A stretch of DNA of 64,000 nucleotides from NCBI RefSeq assembly GCF_002127325.2, contig NC_035439.2, positions 2,112,365 to 2,176,364 of the forward strand. Direction: 5' to 3'. Of this stretch, positions 48,411 through 59,769 are shown piece after piece; within the stretch, counting starts at the first letter, position 1, and each line of letters starts with the position of its first letter. The DNA comes from Helianthus annuus. Its lineage: Eukaryota; Streptophyta; Magnoliopsida; Asterales; Asteraceae. The position numbers and the translations under genes are program-made. The notes beneath the pieces are model-generated. The model searched no databases. It saw only the letters and a list, made by a program, of their open reading frames with translations, and was not told where the DNA came from.

Positions 48411-48416
48411 AGTGGT

Positions 48417-49000
48417 CACAACCTTCAATAAGATTATTGTAAAGCTAAAATGGATCCGGTTTCTGAAAGAGAAAAGAGACGGTTTTGTAACGCATTGAGA
48501 TACATCTTTTACTGTTAAACTTACTACATATGCTTAGTGGTTCCGTTACTTACCAGGAGTGGGCATTTACATATTCAATCTATACGCATAGATATTATGG
48601 TGAAATCTTTAATTAATCAAACTAATATAAAATAACCATCTATATATACGCATAGATATTATGGAGAAATCATTAAGAAAGAGGGGTTTTGTCAGTCTGT
48701 TAGCGTCTGTGCAATAGATAATGTGCATTATATGGTAGTCAATTGCAATAGATAAGGCTAACAAAGTTCACCAAGAATTAAACATTTGTTGAAACTAAAT
48801 AGATGAAAAATATCCCACAAAATCACAACATTAAAACCAAAACCAATACCATGAAGCACAACATAAGACACTAACAATGTAACAAGCTTTAAAAAAAAAT
48901 TTCAAACACAACACTGGAAACCAAGGGTACGGATGGGTTTATAGAAAGCAGTCTTAATATATCAAGGAAAAATGATATCGACAACTTGACAGCTTCCACA
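48417..49000. other. Host DNA, nothing firmly recognised
   Basis: AT-rich. A weak acceptor-like TTTCTCTTTCAG on the minus strand lies near 48460. The last 100 bp belong to the diverged 3' flank of exon copy B. Confidence 0.5.
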
Positions 49001-49070
49001 TCATTGATCTCCGGCACTGGAACCCGTACTGGCTTTGACATGGGGACAGGCTAACAGTGCTACAACACCA
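49001..49070 (-). pseudogene. Diverged terminal exon relic, copy B
   Basis: Aligns with the end of exon copies A, C and D. The same GCCAGTAC...GGTTCC...GATGTGGAAG arrangement holds, with a stop codon (49001) in the matching place, but the upstream half is scarcely recognisable. The SINE at 49105 lies just beyond. Confidence 0.4.
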
Positions 49071-49104
49071 TTATTTTTTAACTTGACATGTAATCTAGAA
49101 GACT

Positions 49105-49356
49105 AACCATCACTAGTGCTCTAGTGGTGGCACGGGTAGTTAAGTTCCACCTAAGGTGGGCCTAGGTGAGTTTTTCCCTCCATGTCTCAAGTTCGAGTCT
49201 GGATGATAGGGGTTTCTCATTTAGGGGTTAGGTACCGGTACTGGGTCTGATTCGCTCATCCCTAATTGTGCGAGGGGGCTCTCTAGTACCGACCCGGTAA
49301 AGACAACGTATGCTAGACCTCCCGACATTCGCGAATAATTCACACCTTTAAAGAAA
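49105..49356 (+). mobile_element. tRNA-derived SINE
   Basis: A 252-bp element flanked by a perfect 17-bp target duplication, atgtaatctagaagact (49088-49104 and 49357-49373). A box-A-like TCTAGTGGTGG near the 5' end and a box-B-like AGTTCGAGTCT about 65 bp downstream suggest an internal RNA polymerase III promoter. The 3' end is A-rich (TTTAAAGAAA). Long target duplications of this kind are the mark of LINE-driven insertion. Confidence 0.82.
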
Positions 49357-49373
49357 ATGTAATCTAGAAGACT

Positions 49374-49723
49374 GAGGCGTAACAGAGTAGTTTTATTCCT
49401 CTGAATAGTGATGAATCTTGCTATAATTTCCAGGAACTGTAATGAACTTTAACCTTTCATATTTCTTTCATGAAATACAAGGTAGAGTGGAATAGGAATA
49501 GAAAGCAACCACTCACAACAGCAGCCACTATACCAATAGGATTCAACTGCAGGAACTCAAGTTTCGGTTACCTATTTTCGCAATCTCTCACAATATAACT
49601 GAATTCAAGACATAAAAAACTTACCTGAGTGGATGGAATAACATCAAGCATGTAAATTTCAAGGAATATAAAAATCTCGACGTCTGTGTAAAAAATAAAA
49701 AGAGAAAAACAAAATAATTAAAA
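49374..49723. other. Host DNA upstream of tRNA copy 2, nothing recognised
   Basis: AT-rich; no frame or element end found. The sequence immediately next to the tRNA resembles the flank of copy 1. Confidence 0.5.
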
Positions 49724-49795
49724 TGCGTTTGCCAGGAGTCGAACCCGGGTCTATTGCTTGGAAGGCAATTATCCTAACCGTTGGACTACAAACGC
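49724..49795 (-). tRNA. tRNA-Gly (anticodon UCC), copy 2
   Basis: Identical to the gene at 169-240 except for one substitution in the T-stem, which turns a G-C pair into a G-U wobble (CCTGG in place of CCCGG). The fold and both internal promoter boxes are kept. A TTTT terminator follows (49720-49723 on the complement). Probably functional. Confidence 0.95.
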
Positions 49796-50257
49796 ACGTT
49801 TATTATTTTATTTTAACGACTCAAAAATAGATTTCTAGTGTGATACTGCAATTGAATCTACTCCAAAACCAAAACCAGTAATAGATAAGTAGTGTAACTG
49901 TAATTATCAAACCAAGTTTTTATAAACTCCTTGTTTGTAGTTTCTAGGTTGTTGGGGACGGGCCTTGTAGTTATATGGACTAGGTATAGCCTTTTTTCGA
50001 GCCTTACCTAGAGCTGCAACATGAAATACCCATTTGAATGGGTCCAGGTCCGTACTCGTGATGATTATAATTGCTTGGAGATGAAGCACATTACAATTTA
50101 TAGGGATCTCTCATAACTCTAACTTTCCATTGATATGGAACAACTGTCGTAACACTTGTTATTGCTTGGAAATGAATAAGACAGTGTCGTATTTGGTTGC
50201 ATATAATTGAATTATAAGGAAACTAAATGAACTAGGTAATAAAACTAAATGAGTTTT
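49796..50257. other. Host DNA, nothing recognised
   Basis: AT-rich intergenic sequence with short frames only. Confidence 0.5.
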
Positions 50258-50658
50258 AAACAAAATTGATCATTTTCCAAAAGGACCTATTATATCCTGA
50301 ACCCAGTTTAACCAATTAAATGAACATGGCCTAACCCATATGATTTTCCAGGCTTAGTTCAGAGGTTTGCATTATAACACACTATAAACTCAAGAAAATT
50401 TAACATCGAACAAAACAGTCATTTTCTAAAACCAAACACATGAGAAACATCCAACAAAGTCACAATCATTAAAAGCCTAGTTAAGACAATCAAGCACAAT
50501 AGGTAAAGACTACAGCAAAGTAACAATCTTCAGAACACAGTTTGAAAACCTTCAAACACAAAACACAAAACACCCAAAACCGAGGGTACGGAATTCTAGG
50601 CACATACATAAAACCACAAGAAAAGCTGACATGGAAAAGCTCTGTTAACTTCACATCG
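50258..50658 (-). repeat. Duplicated 3' flank, copy C
   Basis: Counterpart of 2260-2704 with scattered substitutions and small indels. Confidence 0.65.
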
Positions 50659-50745
50659 TCAGATCCTAGCACCAGAACTGGTATTGGCATCCTCACAATC
50701 ATTGGGAATGGTATGCAACGCTTCCGCATACCTATTTGCCTTGAC
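50659..50745 (-). CDS. Putative terminal exon, copy C
   Basis: Same 87-nt exon as at 2705, after an acceptor AATTTTCCAG. The frame is open and ends in TGA at 50659. It differs from copy A at six sites giving three amino-acid changes. The Copia relic from 50824 lies in what would be the preceding intron. Confidence 0.4.
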   Translation of the reverse strand, partial: VKANRYAEALHTIPNDCEDANTSSGARI

Positions 50746-50823
50746 CTGGAAAATTATAACTGGTGAGTATGCCAAATTTCATAGTAGAAGCGAACAGAAT
50801 ATAGTGATTACAACTGTGAAGTA

Positions 50824-52265
50824 TGTTGGTTCATAGGTGAATGGAAATCCATTGATTGGAAGAAGTGATTTTTTACATTAACCTCAAAGGGTATTTAACA
50901 AGACCACAAGCTCTAATCTAGGAGATAATTAAGCTAAAGTTACAATAGAAATTTGACATATTCAATTTGTATACATCTACCTAAAATACAATGTATGGAA
51001 TCAATACAAAGATGCAGAAATAAAAATTATTTACTGTTAATACGCCCCCGTAAGGGGAGAGTCACGAAGTAAGTATAACCCGTAGTGCACCGTTCCTTTC
51101 AAATAGCGTAGAACCCATTTGAGAGCTTGCCAATGAGATTGTCTAGGTGTGTGCATGAATTAGGAGAGTTTGTTAACAGCGAAGGAAATATCTGGTCGGG
51201 TGAAGGCCAAGTATTGGAGGGAGCCAACGAGTTTGCGATAAGGAGTGGGATCAACTATAGGAGTGGAGTCGACCGGTGAGAGAGGGTCGGAGACACTTAG
51301 AGGAGTAAGAAAGTCCTTAGCACCATCCATTTTGAAGGTGGTGAGAACATCTTGTATGTGACGATGTTGTGAGAGAAAGGGACCTTGGGGTGTGGGGATA
51401 ACCTCAATGCCTAAGAAGTGGTGTAGGGAACCAAGATCCTTGATAGAGAACTTGTGGCCAAGAGAATGAATGAATGTCTCCAGGAACCTAGGGTCACTAC
51501 CAGTGATGACGATATCGTCAACATAGACAAGGAGGTAGCATGTGACTCCCTGATTTTGATAGATAAAGAGAGAGGGGTCTGAAAGGGATTTGCAAAAGCC
51601 AGAATGGACAAGGAATGAAGTGAGTTAATTGTACCATGCGCGCGGGGCTTGTTTCAGACCGTATAGGGATCTGCGAAGTTTGCAAATATGATTGGGAAAC
51701 ACCGTGTTGGTAAATCCAGGTGGTTGGATCATAAAGACGTCTTCATGCAGAGTACCATGGAGAAAGGCATTGTTGACGTCGAGTTACTGTAAGGGCCAAC
51801 GTTTTAAGAGGACAATGGAGAGTATAGTTCGGATAGTGTCGGGTTTTGTCACTGGACTGAAGGTGTCGAAGTAGTCCCTGCCAAACTGTTGATGAAAACC
51901 CTTTGCAACAAGGCGGGCTTGGTATTTATCAATTGTGCCATCCGTTTTACGCTTGAAGCGAAAGATCCATTTGCAGCCGATGACATTTTGGGTGGTTCGG
52001 GGAACAAGTTCCCATGTGTGGTTTTGGAGGAGGGCATTGTATTCAAGATCCATGGCGTGCCTCCATTGCGGATCTTTCATGGCTTGGAAATGAGTGTTGG
52101 GTTCAAGAGAGGGAGGTAAAGAGTGAAAGGTGGTTGTGTTTACAAAGTTTGGGTTGAACTATTTGCTGTTTGGTTTTGGTTGCCGTTTAAACGGAGGAGG
52201 TGATGTACACAAAATGCAACATATAAATTACATCAATTGTGGCATAAAACTAACCCTTTTTAGTA
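50824..52265 (-). mobile_element. Truncated Copia retrotransposon of another lineage
   Basis: Interrupts the duplicated host sequence exactly between copy C and copy D. On the plus strand it starts TGTTGGTTCA. A possible 3' LTR of about 215 bp (50824-51040) is followed by a purine tract CTTACGGGGGCG (minus strand, about 51043-51054) and polymerase remains. No 5' LTR was found. Confidence 0.65.
51055..52110 (-). pseudogene. Copia reverse transcriptase and RNase H relic
   Basis: The best part is an open stretch at 51784-52080 (GCKWIFRFKRKTDGTIDKYQARLVAKGF). It then continues past a TAA through [12 protein letters not shown], an [13 protein letters not shown] segment, [10 protein letters not shown] (about 51510-51540) and the [15 protein letters not shown] region, down to [12 protein letters not shown]. 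At least three in-frame stops are present (near 51784, 51627 and 51160). The sequence is clearly distinct from the SIRE polymerases and closer to small Copia lineages. Confidence 0.88.
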
Positions 52266-52476
52266 CTAATGTTGGAAAAAGTAACAATCTTTAAAAGCAT
52301 AGTTAACACACAATCAAGCACAATAGGTAAAGACTATAACAAAGTAACAATCTTCAGAACATAGTTTGAAAACTTTCAAACACAAAACACCCAAAACCAA
52401 GGGTATGGGCTTCTAAGGGCATACTTAAAACTGCAACAAAAGCTGACATGGCAAAGCTCTGTCAACTTCCACATCG
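52266..52476 (-). repeat. Duplicated 3' flank, copy D
   Basis: Closest to the second half of copy A (2510-2704). Confidence 0.65.
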
Positions 52477-52563
52477 TCAGATCCTAGCACAGGAACTGGT
52501 ACTGGCATCCTCACAAGCATTGGGAACGGTATGCAACGCTTCAGCATACCTATTTGCCTACAC
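52477..52563 (-). pseudogene. Terminal exon copy D, with a nonsense codon
   Basis: Same 87-nt exon, but the second codon is TAG where copies A and C have AAG. The rest matches copy A closely. This copy cannot encode the exon. Confidence 0.45.
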
Positions 52564-52603
52564 CTGAAGAATTATAACAGGTGAGCATGCCACATATCGT
52601 AGT

Positions 52604-53353
52604 TGTAGGTCCGGCTAGGAAGATCTAGTCGCCTAATCCTTGTGTACAAACCAACCCGGTTGTGCGGAATCCAACCGGAAAGGCAAACCGAGATAGAACA
52701 CGCAAATACACGACACGCAATATTCACCGATTAACACCACTGTATTAATACGTATGAAAGGTTCGGTTACAAGCTCAATGTTTACAGATGTATTCTATAA
52801 ACTCTCTCAAACTCTCGTGTGTGTGTGTTTGCTCTCTGTGTGCTCCCTTTTGTGTTCTCTCTTGTTCTAAGACTAGTGACAGTCTATTTATACACACAGA
52901 CACAACGAAACGCATCTGACTTGGCGAATCACAAACTATCTTGACGAAATGAAAACATGGTTGACGAAATGGGATGATAGTCGACGAAACACCTTTGTTT
53001 CGTTGACTTCCAGTATGTTTCGCCAAAGATGGGCTTTGGCCTAAGAAGTGTTGAAGCCCATGCTGCATTCTGATTGGCCCAAGTGAAGTTGCAGCCCAAC
53101 ATCAATTCTCATGCACTACGTACACCAATTCCCACATGCAGATTTGTAAAACATTAGTCAAGGTCTTGACATCATCATGACATCATCATGATGATCTCAT
53201 GATGATGTGTAAACGGGAAACGGTCCGCGGCTCTCCGTGCTTCGCGTGTCGCGACTGAGGAATGTCGTGACGTCGGGCTTGAGCCGAACCTAACCGAGTC
53301 GAACCGAGCCAAGTCGAACCGAGTCGAGTCGTGTCCACATATATGTATCAACA
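52604..53353 (-). repeat. 3' LTR of element 3
   Basis: TGTAGGTCCGG to TATCAACA on the plus strand. About ten substitutions and a 14-bp gap separate it from the 5' LTR. TATA box at 52885-52892. The U3 carries GACGAAA-type motifs (52912-53030). Confidence 0.95.
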
Positions 53354-55079
53354 AACTCCCCCTTGGACGCTACTCACGAGATTCGCCTTTCATGTCTTGT
53401 ATGTCGAAGGATCTTGAAAGTCTTCACGTCTTGAAAGCAGAAAGTGTATCAACAAACTCCCCGTATCATGTAGGAAGTGTGTTGACAAACTCCCCCTTAA
53501 CATAAGCTCCCCCTTGAGTTATGCCCGTGAATGACTTGATCATTAGCTTGAGATCCTTGTGGTGTTGATGATGGTCAGCGGCAACTCGATCATCTTCATC
53601 ATTTGAGTGCCTTCACGTCGTGTCTTCATTCCGAAGCTTGTCATCGACCATGTTCTTCTTGCCTTTAGAATCTGCACATGCAAGAAATCTAAACGCGTAA
53701 TGAGAACACCTGCTTGGAATATAGTTAGCATAAACACATGACACACGAATGACCATGTTTCAATCAAACACCGTCCGACAGCTTGAAAGTTTAATAAATT
53801 TGTCAATTTTAGTTTTCAACTTTCAAAACTTGCAAATTTCGACCGTTTATGAAGATTTAGTCAATTCGGTTTTCGTTCAGGTTTCAGGTAAAGAAGACTC
53901 GAGCTCCAACATCGTACGATCGAAAATAAGATAGAAATAAAATCTTTTTGTATTTTATAAAGTCTATATTAAAACACACCTAAAATCTTTTTGGTATTTT
54001 TGAATATTTCGAAATGTAAAAACTGAAAGCAGTAAATAAATATTTACAGACATTCTTTTTGTGAGTTTCGAGTGTAAGAGAATCATATCAGTGTATGTAC
54101 GGTCATGCCAAAACGCTCTTGTTGTTCAATTAATTAACATTAAGATAAGCGTCCTATAACAATTATCGGTATTGTTGTCCACTTAAGCTCAACTTATCAG
54201 ATGTAATCATGGCGAGGGGATACGTTAAGGTATGATTTATACTTACCGACCGGTGTTCATCCACATCACGACACATTCCCGTATCAAGGTATGCACGAGG
54301 GTTCATCTTACCGGTGAGTATACCGATTATCATCTGTTTGACCGTATATGATGTGAGATTCTCACTTATTTTGATTTGAAAAACAAGCCCTATGTGATAG
54401 AATCACTTATTAATGAGGAACTTGATTTTCATATGCATGAGGGCACAGGAGCAAGTCCGTGAACAGGTCAGTACTTTCATACAGCAGAGAGACGAACTTG
54501 ACTCCCGGATAAATGTGATATTTTATCACTTATTTGTTTGGACATGTGATTGTTTATCACTTATTGAGGTCGAATGCAGTATGTACATGTATGTATAGTA
54601 TCATGGAAGATCTAGACTTGCATCCTCGTTATTTTTCGGTAAAAGATACAACCATGATACCCAGATGATAAGCAGCATAAAGACCGAATATCTCAGAATC
54701 TCGGCAATCTCTCAAATGAAATTTCGGTACTAAGACCATATGTCAATGAATGGTTCCCACCTGGTCTTCAGTCGATTAAGATTTATATCACCCTGCACAC
54801 TTTAAAATGATTGTGAGCCTACCGATACATCTTATATAGAGCTGCTTATCGTTTTTCATTTAAGGTTTGAAGAGGTTTGGATAGACCACTGATGTACTAT
54901 CATTTTCTCTTTTGCTCGCCAGGAAACTCATTTTTGTTTTTCTAATGTTTTTGTGTTTTTGAAATTTTTCGATGTTTTTGGATTTTCAAATTTTGGATTT
55001 ACTCCCCCTAAAATCAATAAACTAAGATAAATTTAAAAGACACAAAGATATTTACAAAAATGATTTTCCGATGTTGGTT
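53354..55079 (-). other. 3' noncoding region and polypurine tracts of element 3
   Basis: Adjacent tract at 53354-53366, further AGGGGGAG tracts near 53489, 53507 and 55001, and the hairpin set at about 54350-54565. From about 53400 on it is closely similar to elements 1 and 2, although the LTRs differ. Confidence 0.8.
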
Positions 55080-55600
55080 TTACTCTTGCTTGACCTTAAT
55101 GCCGTTTACCAATAATAAAAAGTCAAATCTTGATTTGTCAAATGCTTTGGTAAAAAGGTCGGCACGTTGGTCATCGGTGTGGACCATGACAACATTGACG
55201 AGTTTCATAGAGGAACAATCACGTGTGAGGTGATATTCGAGATCAACGTGTCAGGCCAAAGAGTGCTATATGAGATGATTATAATTCATAAAGCAGCTTA
55301 AATATCGACAAGCATAGGAGAGATTAGAAATTCAAAAACCGTATCCTGCAACTGCTTCGTGCATTGCAAGGAATCTGAGCACTCTCCCAAACTGGATATC
55401 CACCCGGTGTGGATTTCAAGGTCGAGTTTTGTAGCTACTGAGAAATCTCTTCACAGCAACAAGATCATAAACCTCCGGGTCCGGCTGGTCTTCCATATTG
55501 CACCAGCGAAGGTCTTTGTCTTTCTCTTTCAGAAGTGGTGTGCGGATGTTCAATCCACGCCAAGGCATCTACACACATTTCATTGTATTCTTTCCTGAGG
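55080..55600 (-). pseudogene. RNase H remnant of element 3
   Basis: The last 36 codons ([14 protein letters not shown] to KVKQE, 55080-55190) nearly match elements 1 and 2. From about 55190 to 55430 the similarity to their RNase H region is much weaker, with stops and indels. Beyond that I cannot align it. Confidence 0.75.
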
Positions 55601-55606
55601 ACCCAA

Positions 55607-55858
55607 TCAAAAACCATAACAACCAAATTTTGGCACATTTTTCATCTGGTCGAATTTTGCAACTTCATTCAACCACATTCTTTCATCAGACATTTTTGTC
55701 TTCTTTTCTTTTTCCTTTCTCTCCATCAATGGCAACAATAGTCTCCTAGATGTAACAATATTTTGGAGCCTTATGTCACCAATCTTGTGCATGGACGCTC
55801 CACTATCAACAATCCTAAGACTATCAATAGTTCCTCCTGGAACATCCTGCACACTCAT
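55607..55858 (-). pseudogene. Protease remnant of element 3
   Basis: Begins at the same TGTGCAGGAT junction as the other pol genes and keeps VDSGAS, but runs into unrelated sequence after about 35 residues. Integrase and reverse transcriptase are absent downstream. Confidence 0.8.
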
Positions 55859-55865
55859 TCAGAGA

Positions 55866-56744
55866 TTAGTTGGAGAGGGGGACCCAAGCCTTCACAGACT
55901 TGGGTCGTCCGTCATCATCGAGAATTGTAACATCCATTTCCCGATGATTCGGAATTGATGTAGCTCCCCCTGAAACAGTTACCGGTTTTGGTATCCAAAT
56001 TTGTTTCTGTTTTTCATTTTTAACATCCGATTTAACAGATTTTGTTTGGATGACCTCCGGTTTTAAAACCTTTTCAACTTCTTTTCTTTGTTTCTTTTTC
56101 TGTTTCTTTTCTCGTTGTTTAACAAGACGAGGGTCCTGTTTTGGTGAAGCAGATCTTTTATGGTAATTGTTACCATGAGGGGCATCAACTTTTGACTTTC
56201 CCTTGGTGAGATATGGACAATTCTTAATGATGTGGCCATACTCACAGCATTCAAAGCATGATCTCCGCTCAACAAACCTTGGAGTATCATAACTGTAATA
56301 GCTGGATGATGAACTTCGTGATCTTGAGGTACTTGATCCTACATCACAACCGTTTGTTTGTTGTGTATAGTTGTTTTGACTTTTTCTTTTCAAAATTTTA
56401 CTTTGTTTAACAGAATCCTTGTTGGATTTGTTTTCGAAAGTATCAATTTTATCAGTCCCTCTTGATTTCACGAAGTTTATCTTCCGAACCTTTTTCTTGT
56501 TTTCGCCCTGTTTGCCTTTTCCATTCTCTTGGGCGGCATGATTTTGTTCACGGGGATCATCAACCTTTGCTTTCAACTTATGAAGATATGGACAATTTTG
56601 AATTATATGTCCAATTGTACCACATTCAAAACATGATCTTCGTTCAACAATCCTCGAAGTATCATGTGATGGTCTTGCCGATGATGAACTTTGTGATCCC
56701 GAGGTACTAGGTTTTGAACAGTCTGGTTCATTTCTTTTCAACAC
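55866..56744 (-). pseudogene. Element 3 Gag, C-terminal part with two zinc-knuckle modules
   Basis: 292 codons with two successive modules, each with a VERRSCFEC knuckle: CFECGTIGHIIQNC and CFECCEYGHIIKNC. The first module resembles element 2 (KPSTSGSQSS), the second element 1 (NNYTQ-TNGCD). It ends AWVPLSN. It is in frame with the part upstream, cut off by a TAA at 56751-56753. Confidence 0.85.
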
Positions 56745-56750
56745 TGTTGC

Positions 56751-57306
56751 TTATTTAACAAAATCTAAGTTAGATTTGTTCTCAAAAGTTTTGATTTTTT
56801 CCGTTCCCTTAGATTTCACAAAGTTCACATTCTTGTTTTTCTTTTGATTCGGCTTCCTTTGAGTTTGAGTCGTTGATTTTCCTTTGAGTTTGGTATGATT
56901 TTGCTGTTTTTGCACCGTTGGTAGCTTCTGATTGCCGTATTGTTTTTGAACTTCGGCCTTTGGAATAGGAGGGCACTGTGTTACAGTAACATGTGATCCT
57001 GTCTTTCCCAAAAACTTACTTGTCGAATTTTCAAAGACTTTACTTATTAAAGATTGATTAACATTCTTAATAGGAAAATCTTTGTCAGAGTAGATTTTAT
57101 CATCACCAACAAGAGTGTACAGCAAATTCACACTCTCCGACTCTTTTGCAGACGTGGACTGGATTGCAACAGTCTTAGCGGGTTTTGCAGGAGGATCACA
57201 TAGAATATGATTCTCAAGAGGTATGTCCTCTTCTTTGATTTCCGCATCAGACTTTGACTTTGCTGGTATAGTATCATCGGATTCATCATCAGAAGAATCA
57301 GCATCC
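56751..57306 (-). pseudogene. Element 3 Gag, conserved block
   Basis: Holds LYTLVGDDKIYSDKDFPIK and the following block conserved in all SIRE Gags here. It ends NLDFVK-TAA, where element 2 has CAA. The frame is open upstream to about 57300, where a 7-bp duplication shifts it from the preceding part. Confidence 0.85.
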
Positions 57307-58210
57307 TCAATGATAAATGATAACCGGAGGATCCTGATTTAGTTCAGCAGAAGACTCACACGTATCTGCTGATACATCTGAATCTGATGATACTTCTTTT
57401 TTGTATCCGAGTCCTGTTGCAAATTCTTTAACATCTAGAGGAACAGATGGTTCAAAGAACGTCCTATCCTCCTCGTCAGGCATTGCATCATAATTGTGTC
57501 TCACAGGTGGTGGACATTTCTTGTAACCTATGCATGTGACATCCCGTTTTTCTTTCTGAACATCAATGATGTGATCCAACACATAGCTAGAGCTCAAATA
57601 ACTGTCTAGCTTAAGTTGGATCGCCTCACTTTCAGTTTTAACACAAGCCATTTCCTTTTGCATAATCTCAAGGCGAGTTATATACAAATTAATGTTAGTT
57701 TGTTTTCTGGAAACCATTTTTGTTAATTCGGTTTTATCTTTCTTCAAGTTCTCAATTACTGATTTAAACTCTTTTTCATGGTTCTCATAAAACATGTTGG
57801 CTTCAGTGCACTTTGAAAGATCCACGGTCAACTTCTGGTTGTGGAGAAACGTCACATCATATTTCTCTTGCAAAGCTTCGTGTTTGCTTTGCAATTCACA
57901 CCACTTGGCATTTAATAAAACATGTTTGTCTTGCAAGTCAAACAAAGTAGCTTGTAAAGCATCATGTTTGCCTTGCAACTCAGACATGTTTGCTTCTAAA
58001 TCAGCACACTTAACTCTTAATCTAGCACAATTATCACAATCTACAGCAGTGGGTTCACCGACACATACCTGACTGGAATCATTCTCAGGTGTTGGCCTTT
58101 CTGCGTCAGAATTAATAACCTCCCTTGATGATTCACATTCATATCCATCCTCGCTTGAACTTGAAGTTGTATCACCCTCAACTGAAGTTGAAACATCTTC
58201 ATCTGAACTA
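57307..58210 (-). pseudogene. Element 3 Gag, coiled-coil part
   Basis: Acidic Ser-rich stretch followed by a coiled coil with LQGKHDALQ-type repeats (Met at 57987). It ends out of frame at 57307 after DPPVI because of the 7-bp insertion. The upstream frame is lost near 58212. Confidence 0.82.
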
Positions 58211-58643
58211 CTTTATGTTCAGAACTGTCATTACCTCCTGAGGATTCACCATTGCTGACATCTTTGACAATTTCAGCATACAACGCCGTTTTTGTCTGAC
58301 TACTGTTCTTTGGATCAAGATATGATGGTTCTACGGTAGAACGATGGTGTTGTAAAGCAACTGATGGTAATGGATTTCCATACAAGTCTGTGGTTGGAGC
58401 TGGCTTTACAGGAGCTTGTATCGGATTGCCATATAAATCAGTGCTTGTGACAAACGCCGTTTGAAGTGGAGCATGTGAACCGGGTCTTGCAGACGAAGAA
58501 CTGGAAGTTCCATAATACATCTCAGGATTGCATGGCACAATGGATTTTGCAGAAGAAGTACTTGAAGTTCCATAATACATTTCAGGATTTTGTGGCACTG
58601 GAACTCTTTTTGCCTTTAAGGTACCCCACCAACTTGGATTCAT
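58041..58643 (-). pseudogene. Element 3 Gag, N-terminal remnant without capsid
   Basis: Starts MNPSWWGT like element 2, then jumps directly to LKAKRVPVPQNPEMYYG, so almost 300 codons of capsid region are missing. The PQNPEMYYGTSS segment is present twice in tandem. After SSEHK (about 58212) it is out of frame. Confidence 0.85.
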
Positions 58644-59753
58644 GTTTGATCACCAAAAATGATTACCTGAAAATCACACTCAAATCAAACAGTTTAATCC
58701 CTTTGGTATTACCAAATTGGTAAACCTTCTGTTTAAAAATTCCAAGTGTTTCGGCGAAACAATTTTCTATGAAACGGATTTTGTAATTTTAAACTTGACG
58801 AACAGGAAAATATCTTTAGTGCTTGACGAAACTGAATTATTGTTACAATTTTGGCGAAATAGATTTTAATTTGGGCTTGATAGTTGACGAAATAGAAAAT
58901 TATTACTTTGTTTATAATGGAAAGTCAACTAGATCCCCGTTGTTTGGCGAAATAGAGTTTTTAATTTTATGCTTTGATAGATGACGAAACAAAAATTCAC
59001 TTTTGGGCCATCAACTCAACGAAACAAATATACTTGGCCTCTTTTTTTTTTTTTTTTTAAATTTGGGCCTTTACAATTTATGATTTGTTTTGGACTTTGA
59101 CGAAACTGATTTGGAATTTTGGGCCTTTGACGAAAAAGCAATAGTTTATCACTTTGGGCTTTGACTTGAAAAAAAATGGCCCAAATCTTCACTTTGACGA
59201 AACAGATATTGGGTTTCGTAGAAGACACTTCCTGTTTCGCCGATGATGAGTTTGACAAAATGAATTCTTGTTTCGTCGACTGTTTGTTTCGTCGAAAAAG
59301 ATGTCAGTGGGTTGGTAGACTTTTTCAACTTGATCTTATCTTCTGACACACACAGACATGCTTTCGGCTTGTTTCACCAACCAGGTATGGATTACAATAT
59401 TTTAATCTTTTATCAGTTTCCAATGCACAAACAAGTTTCAAGATAATTTTTCCAAGATCAAAAAGTTGTTTTTATGAAGAACAACTTGAAGGTGACAAGA
59501 ACACAACGATTTTTCCGGTAAAAACTATGAGTTTTCCGGTAACCCGAAACTTTCCGAACACGCGATTTTGCTAAAATGTTTAATAAAAACCAAAAACTAG
59601 CATGTGAGCATGAACAATAACAAGGTTTTTAACAAAACATAAAGCAAAAAACACAAGATATTTGAAGATATGACCAGATTTTTCAAGAAAATAAGAACTT
59701 CAAACACCCGGAAAACACCCGAAAACACTCGGTTTTAACAAGGAGAAGAGCCA
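58644..59753 (-). other. Untranslated leader of element 3
   Basis: About 16 GACGAAA or GTTTCGTC type motifs between 58750 and 59300, matching the motif in this element's own LTR and not the CGAAGGAT of elements 1 and 2. Confidence 0.8.
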
Positions 59754-59767
59754 AGGCTCTGATACCA
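59754..59767 (-). other. tRNA-iMet primer binding site of element 3
   Basis: TGGTATCAGAGCCT on the minus strand, two bases inside the 5' LTR. Confidence 0.92.
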
Positions 59768-59769
59768 CT

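Noticed and set aside
48429..48468. Second candidate exon next to the lone LTR
   Set aside because: The acceptor is good, but the open segment is very short and the donor is poor.
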